Positions 49,801 through 49,971 of a DNA stretch of 49,971 nt are shown one piece after another; position 1 is the stretch's first letter; the number at the start of each line of letters is the position of its first letter. The stretch covers positions 1 through 49,971 of the forward strand of contig CAZFIJ010000075.1 in NCBI GenBank assembly GCA_964519515.1, read 5' to 3'. The notes under the pieces were generated by a model, which worked only from the letters and a program-made list of their open reading frames with translations, had not been told where the DNA came from and searched no databases. The translations under genes were made by a program, and so were the position numbers. Source of the stretch: Korarchaeum sp964519515. GTDB taxonomy: Archaea > Korarchaeota > Korarchaeia > Korarchaeales > Korarchaeaceae.

Positions 49801-49971
49801 ATGAGGAGAGTTAAGTGGATTAAGCCCCTAATGATCGCTATCATCTTATGTCTCTTCTACTCAGTTGAAGCTCAAGGGCCTGGAGTGGAGTGGAGCAGGA
49901 CTTTCGGGGGGAGCGAACGTGATTTGGGTCGCTCAGTTCAGCAGACTAATGACGGGGGCTACATAATAGTA
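49801..49971 (+). CDS. secreted beta-propeller-like surface protein, truncated by window end
   Basis: The first 57 codons of a gene that runs past the right edge. A signal peptide (MRRVKWIKPLMIAIILCLFYSVEA) is followed by the repeat unit WSRTFGGSERDLGRSVQQTN and DGGYIIV. This is the well-known FGG(S)xxDxxxSxxxTxDGGYI repeat of archaeal and bacterial extracellular proteins, usually tandem and forming a propeller. The rest cannot be seen. Confidence 0.8.
   Translation, partial: MRRVKWIKPLMIAIILCLFYSVEAQGPGVEWSRTFGGSERDLGRSVQQTNDGGYIIV

Overview
This 50 kb window is from an archaeal chromosome, probably a hyperthermophile. The archaeal marks are HerA-NurA, XPB-Bax1, a split lipoate ligase, a stand-alone GMP synthase ATPase subunit, an archaeal RNase P RNA, and first-in-operon genes whose start codons lie about 25 bases downstream of a TATA-like box (leaderless or nearly so), while operon-internal genes carry GGAGGTGA-type ribosome sites. 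Heavy AGG/AGA/ATA codon use and overall gene style suit Korarchaeota, but that placement is my inference. Genes are tightly packed. I see no tRNA, rRNA, CRISPR array or insertion sequence.

Layout. 0-8 kb: an M20 peptidase; a small membrane protein with a suspicious T5 run; an OB-fold protein with a degenerate AAA-like domain; a frameshifted ATPase pseudogene behind a palindrome; a Thr-rich surface protein; and a three-gene lipoate ligase operon divergent from a bacterioferritin-like gene. 8-13 kb: an Lrp regulator, a CARF-like/winged-helix regulator whose promoter carries a repeated ATCAAAA motif, then nurA-herA, with an intein splitting the HerA P-loop. 13-18 kb: a LeuA-like protein lacking every metal ligand, an Ldh2 dehydrogenase, a Mth938-like protein, TatC, a degenerate methyltransferase and a small protein. 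18-21 kb: a ferritin-encapsulin fusion, the RNase P RNA convergent with it, and a hemerythrin/PAS plus HTH pair. 21-25 kb: an operon of a helical protein, an AAA ATPase fused to a PD-(D/E)XK-like nuclease domain, and an MFS exporter. 25-30 kb: an SDR, both glycine decarboxylase subunits and an AcoX-type kinase as a translationally coupled operon. 30-38 kb: surface proteins around the XPB-Bax1 repair pair. 38-42.4 kb: a phosphatase with a displaced N-terminus, rubredoxin, an LRV-repeat protein, an SDR and GuaA subunit B. 42.6-50 kb: a hydrolase-membrane fusion, an intact ATPase paralogue behind 20-bp tandem repeats, a radical SAM protein, two HEPN-MNT toxin-antitoxin pairs (one bracketed by diverged ~150-bp direct repeats), decayed coding remnants, and the start of a surface protein that runs off the window.

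Themes. DNA end processing (HerA-NurA) and repair (XPB-Bax1) are represented by complete partner pairs. Iron and oxygen handling recurs (bacterioferritin, encapsulated ferritin, rubredoxin, hemerythrin/PAS sensor). Lipoate ligase and glycine decarboxylase imply a lipoylated H protein encoded elsewhere. The right end (44-50 kb) is accessory: toxin-antitoxin pairs, an ATPase of a duplicating family, and gene relics. The best candidates for something new are the AAA-nuclease operon, the metal-less LeuA homologue, the HerA P-loop intein, and the repeat-bracketed HEPN-MNT cassette.
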